Part shown: piece by piece, positions 14,624 to 16,927 of the stretch | Layout: each line of letters begins with the position of its first letter | How positions within the stretch are numbered: position 1 is the first letter of the stretch | Program-made: the position numbers and the translations under genes | From: Zoogloea sp041911615 | GTDB taxonomy: Bacteria > Pseudomonadota > Gammaproteobacteria > Burkholderiales > Rhodocyclaceae | Length of the DNA stretch: 16,927 nt | Reading direction: 5' to 3' | Assembly (NCBI RefSeq): GCF_041911615.1 | Contig: NZ_JAYROR010000092.1 | Location: 1 to 16,927, forward strand | The notes under the pieces: generated by a model | What the model was told of the DNA's origin: nothing | The model's input: only the letters and a program-made list of their open reading frames with translations | Databases searched by the model: none

Positions 14624-16414
14624 TCAGAACAGGGCTTCTTCGAGGGCCAGCACCGCGTCGGCGCCATTCACGATGGCATCGCGGTAGCTGTTGGCTTCCG
14701 GGATGACGTGCTGGGCGAAGTAGGTGGCGGTGGCCAGCTTGGCCTTGTAGAAGTCGCCGTCGGCTTCATCGATGCGGTCGGCGGCGATCTGTGCGGAACG
14801 GGCCATCAGCCAGCCGCCGACCACGATGCCGGTGAGCTTGAGGAAGGGCACCGAGCCGGCGTGGGCGGCCTGCGGGGTGGCTTCGTAGTTGGCGAGCAGC
14901 CAGGTGGTCGCTTCGTCCAGCGCGGCGATGCCGTCGCCCAGGGCGTCGGCGATCGCCTTGAGCTGGGCGTTGCCGGAGTTGCGCAGGGCGGTGCCGGTCT
15001 CGGCGATGTCGGCGAGGAGCTGCTGCATGCTCTTGCCGCCTTCCTTGGCGGTCTTGCGACCGATCAGGTCGTTGGCCTGGATCGCAGTGGTGCCTTCGTA
15101 GATGGTGATGATTCGCGCGTCACGCATGTACTGGGCAGCGCCGGTCTCTTCGATGAAGCCCATGCCGCCGTGCACCTGCACGCCGTTCCAGGTGATGCCC
15201 TGGGCGTTCTCGGTGCACCAGCCCTTGACCACCGGGGTCAGCAGCTCGAGGCGGCGCTGGTTGGCGGCGCGCACGTCGGCGTCCGGGTGGCTGTGGGCGC
15301 GGTCCATGCAGCCGGCCACGTAATAGGCCAGGGCGCGGCCGGCTTCGGTGCGGGACTTCATGTCCATCAGCATGCGGCGCACGTCCGGGTGATGCAGGAT
15401 GGGCTTCTTCTCGCCGGACTTGTCGCCGACGATGCGGCCCTGGACGCGCTCGCGGGCGTAGGCCAGTGCGTGCTGGTAGCTGCGCTCGGAGACGCCGACG
15501 CCTTCGAGGCCCACGTTCAGGCGGGCGTGGTTCATCATCGTGAACATGTACTCGAGGCCGCGGTTCGGCTCGCCGACCAGGTAGCCGATCGCGCCGCCCT
15601 TGTCACCGAAGGACATCACGGCGGTGGCGCTGCCGTGGATGCCCATCTTGTGCTCGATGGAGGCGCAGATCAGGTCGTTGCGCTCGCCCAGGCTGCCGTC
15701 GGCATTGACCAGGAACTTCGGCGCGATGAACAGGGAGATGCCCTTCACGCCCGGGGGCGCGTCCGGCAGGCGGGCCAGCACGAGGTGGACGATGTTCTCG
15801 GCCATGTCGTGCTCACCCCAGGTGATGAAGATCTTGGTGCCAGTGATGGCGTAGGTGCCGTCGCCGCGCGGTTCGGCCTTGCTGCGGATGGCGGCGAGGT
15901 CGGAGCCGGCCTGGGGCTCGGTGAGGTTCATGGTGCCGGTCCACTTGCCGGAGACCATGTTCGGCAGGAAGGTCGCCTTCAGGTCGTCGGAGGCGTGGTG
16001 GGCGATGGCCTCGACCGCGCCGAGGGTCAGCATCTGGCACAGCGAGAACGAGATGCTGGCCGACTTCCACATTTCCAGCACGGCGGTGGACACGGTGACC
16101 GGCAGGCCCTGGCCGCCGAATTCGGTGGAGGCGGGCATGCCGTTCCAGCCGGTCTCGCAGAACGCGGCATAGGCTTCCTTGAAGCCGTCGGCGGTGCTCA
16201 CCACGCCGTTGTCCCACTTGTTGCCCTGCTTGTCGCCGACGGCGTTGAGCGGATCGACGACTTCGGAGGCGAACTTGCCGGCTTCGTCGAGGATGGCTTC
16301 GACGAGATCGAGGCTCACCTCCTCGTTGCCGGGCAGGGTGGTGATCTCCTGCAGGCCGGCCAGTTCGTTCATGTTGAACAGCATGTCCTTCACGGGTGCG
16401 ACGTAGGTGCTCAT
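14624..16414 (-). CDS. Acyl-CoA dehydrogenase, large FadE5/DmdC-like subfamily
   Basis: A 596-residue flavoenzyme that introduces the 2,3-double bond into acyl-CoA and passes electrons to ETF. It belongs to the ~600-residue class with a C-terminal extension (residues ~460-596), like mycobacterial FadE5 and DmdC, rather than the ~380-residue short-/medium-chain enzymes. Visible elements: MNLTEPQAGSDL (162-173) at the FAD/substrate site, KIFITWGEHDM (194-204), GVKGISLFIAPK (222-233), ARLNVGLEGVGVSERSYQHA (297-316), QVHGGMGFIEE (413-423), and IYEGTTAIQ (438-446), where Glu440 is the likely catalytic base. The start has AGAGGA (plus-strand 16421-16426) about six bases upstream. Chain-length preference cannot be read reliably; a methylmercaptopropionyl-CoA enzyme is an alternative. 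Confidence 0.93.
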   Translation of the reverse strand: MSTYVAPVKDMLFNMNELAGLQEITTLPGNEEVSLDLVEAILDEAGKFASEVVDPLNAVGDKQGNKWDNGVVSTADGFKEAYAAFCETGWNGMPASTEFGGQGLPVTVSTAVLEMWKSASISFSLCQMLTLGAVEAIAHHASDDLKATFLPNMVSGKWTGTMNLTEPQAGSDLAAIRSKAEPRGDGTYAITGTKIFITWGEHDMAENIVHLVLARLPDAPPGVKGISLFIAPKFLVNADGSLGERNDLICASIEHKMGIHGSATAVMSFGDKGGAIGYLVGEPNRGLEYMFTMMNHARLNVGLEGVGVSERSYQHALAYARERVQGRIVGDKSGEKKPILHHPDVRRMLMDMKSRTEAGRALAYYVAGCMDRAHSHPDADVRAANQRRLELLTPVVKGWCTENAQGITWNGVQVHGGMGFIEETGAAQYMRDARIITIYEGTTAIQANDLIGRKTAKEGGKSMQQLLADIAETGTALRNSGNAQLKAIADALGDGIAALDEATTWLLANYEATPQAAHAGSVPFLKLTGIVVGGWLMARSAQIAADRIDEADGDFYKAKLATATYFAQHVIPEANSYRDAIVNGADAVLALEEALF

Positions 16415-16455
16415 GGCGATTCCTCTGGCAATGGGTATGGCCGGGCGGGCGCTGC

Positions 16456-16518
16456 AGGGGCGAACGCGGTCGTCCGCGCACGGCGTTACGATTGAGGTGG
16501 GCGAACGCGTTCGCCCCT
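16456..16518. repeat. REP/REPIN-like paired palindrome between etfA and acyl-CoA dehydrogenase
   Basis: AGGGGCGAACGCG (16456-16468) recurs as its exact inverted copy CGCGTTCGCCCCT (16506-16518). The right arm is part of a perfect 18-bp palindrome centred at 16507/16508 (16499-16516), flanked by CCTAC. The unit matches the widespread GTAGGGGCGAA...TTCGCCCC family of intergenic palindromes. It starts six bases beyond the etfA stop. Confidence 0.65.
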
Positions 16519-16524
16519 ACGAAA

Positions 16525-16927
16525 TCAGAGTGCGGAAACCAGCTGCGGCACGGCCTCGAACAGGTCGGCCACCAGCCCGTAGTCGGCCACCTGGAAGATC
16601 GGGGCTTCGGGGTCCTTGTTGATCGCAACGATCACCTTGGAATCCTTCATGCCCGCCAGGTGCTGGATGGCGCCGGAGATGCCTACCGCCACGTACAGCT
16701 GCGGGGCGACGATCTTGCCGGTCTGGCCGACCTGGTAGTCGTTGGGCACGTAGCCCGCATCGACAGCGGCGCGGCTGGCACCGAGGGCGGCGCCGAGCTT
16801 GTCGGCCAGCGGTTCGAGGGTGGCGCGGTAGGCATCGCCGCTGCCCAGGCCACGGCCGCCCGAGACGATGATCTTGGCGGCGCCCAGCTCCGGGCGGGCC
16901 GACTTGGTGAGCTCGCGGCCGACCAGC
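16525..16927 (-). CDS. etfA: Electron transfer flavoprotein alpha subunit (N terminus outside window)
   Basis: The C-terminal ~133 residues are visible; the frame stays open to the right edge, so the start lies beyond the window. The FAD-binding domain of ETF-alpha is unmistakable: IIVSGGRGLGSGDAY, GASRAAVDAGYVPNDYQVGQ, TGKIVAPQLYVAVGISGAIQ, AGMKDSKVIVAINKDP and APIFQVADYGLVADLFEAVPQL follow in the family order. An ATG at 16749 within GYVPNDYQ is an internal methionine context only by reading the track from inside; the domain clearly begins upstream. ETF carries electrons from the acyl-CoA dehydrogenase encoded next to the ETF-QO encoded after that. An etfB gene is expected just to the right. 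Confidence 0.95.
   Translation of the reverse strand, partial: LVGRELTKSARPELGAAKIIVSGGRGLGSGDAYRATLEPLADKLGAALGASRAAVDAGYVPNDYQVGQTGKIVAPQLYVAVGISGAIQHLAGMKDSKVIVAINKDPEAPIFQVADYGLVADLFEAVPQLVSAL

Noticed and set aside
12749..16495. A plus-strand open frame of 1248 codons antisense to ETF-QO and acyl-CoA dehydrogenase
   Set aside because: It is a GC-rich shadow: composition is dominated by Gly/Ala/Val/His/Asp, there is no recognisable domain, and both genes beneath it are complete and strongly conserved.

Overview
The window looks like chromosomal DNA from a GC-rich betaproteobacterium, probably of the Rhodocyclales (Azoarcus/Thauera/Aromatoleum type). This rests on the very high GC, the RegB/RegA redox pair, the hslVU start sequences, and the combination of ETF, ETF-quinone oxidoreductase, a large acyl-CoA dehydrogenase and the YjcH/ActP acetate permease pair. 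The genus is inferred, not shown. Coding density is high. I see no prophage, transposase, CRISPR array, tRNA or rRNA.

Layout. 1-3513 (+): a metal-acquisition operon with the end of an outer-membrane beta-barrel protein, a ZnuA-type periplasmic binding protein, a short ZnuC-type ATPase and a ZnuB-type permease. 3584-4786 (+): a STAS protein built from two copies of a helical-repeat plus STAS module. 4880-6753 (+): hslV-hslU, preceded by a good sigma-32-like promoter that almost touches the hslV start codon, and closed by an intrinsic terminator. 6904-7776 (+): an AEC-family carrier. 7783-9964 (-): regB-regA-hslR, each pair overlapping by four bases. 10302-10508 (+): a cold-shock protein whose leader carries a terminator-like hairpin. 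10595-10684: back-to-back terminators. 10750-12728 (-): actP and its small partner yjcH. 12818-16927 (-): ETF-quinone oxidoreductase, acyl-CoA dehydrogenase and the 3' part of etfA.

How the genes work together. The first block imports a divalent metal, most likely zinc, across both membranes. HslVU is the heat-inducible protease. HslR (Hsp15) recycles stalled 50S subunits and is here translationally coupled to the RegBA redox regulators. On the right, the acyl-CoA dehydrogenase passes electrons to ETF and then through ETF-QO to ubiquinone. The acetate symporter lies just downstream on the same strand, so the right third is devoted to oxidation of acids and acyl-CoAs.

The genes themselves are ordinary. 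The less ordinary signals are regulatory or architectural: a probably leaderless hslV, a possible attenuator in the csp leader, a structured csp 3' UTR, the duplicated STAS module, a variant quinone motif in RegB, and two REP-like palindromes between the ETF-related genes. I found no convincing wholly new system.
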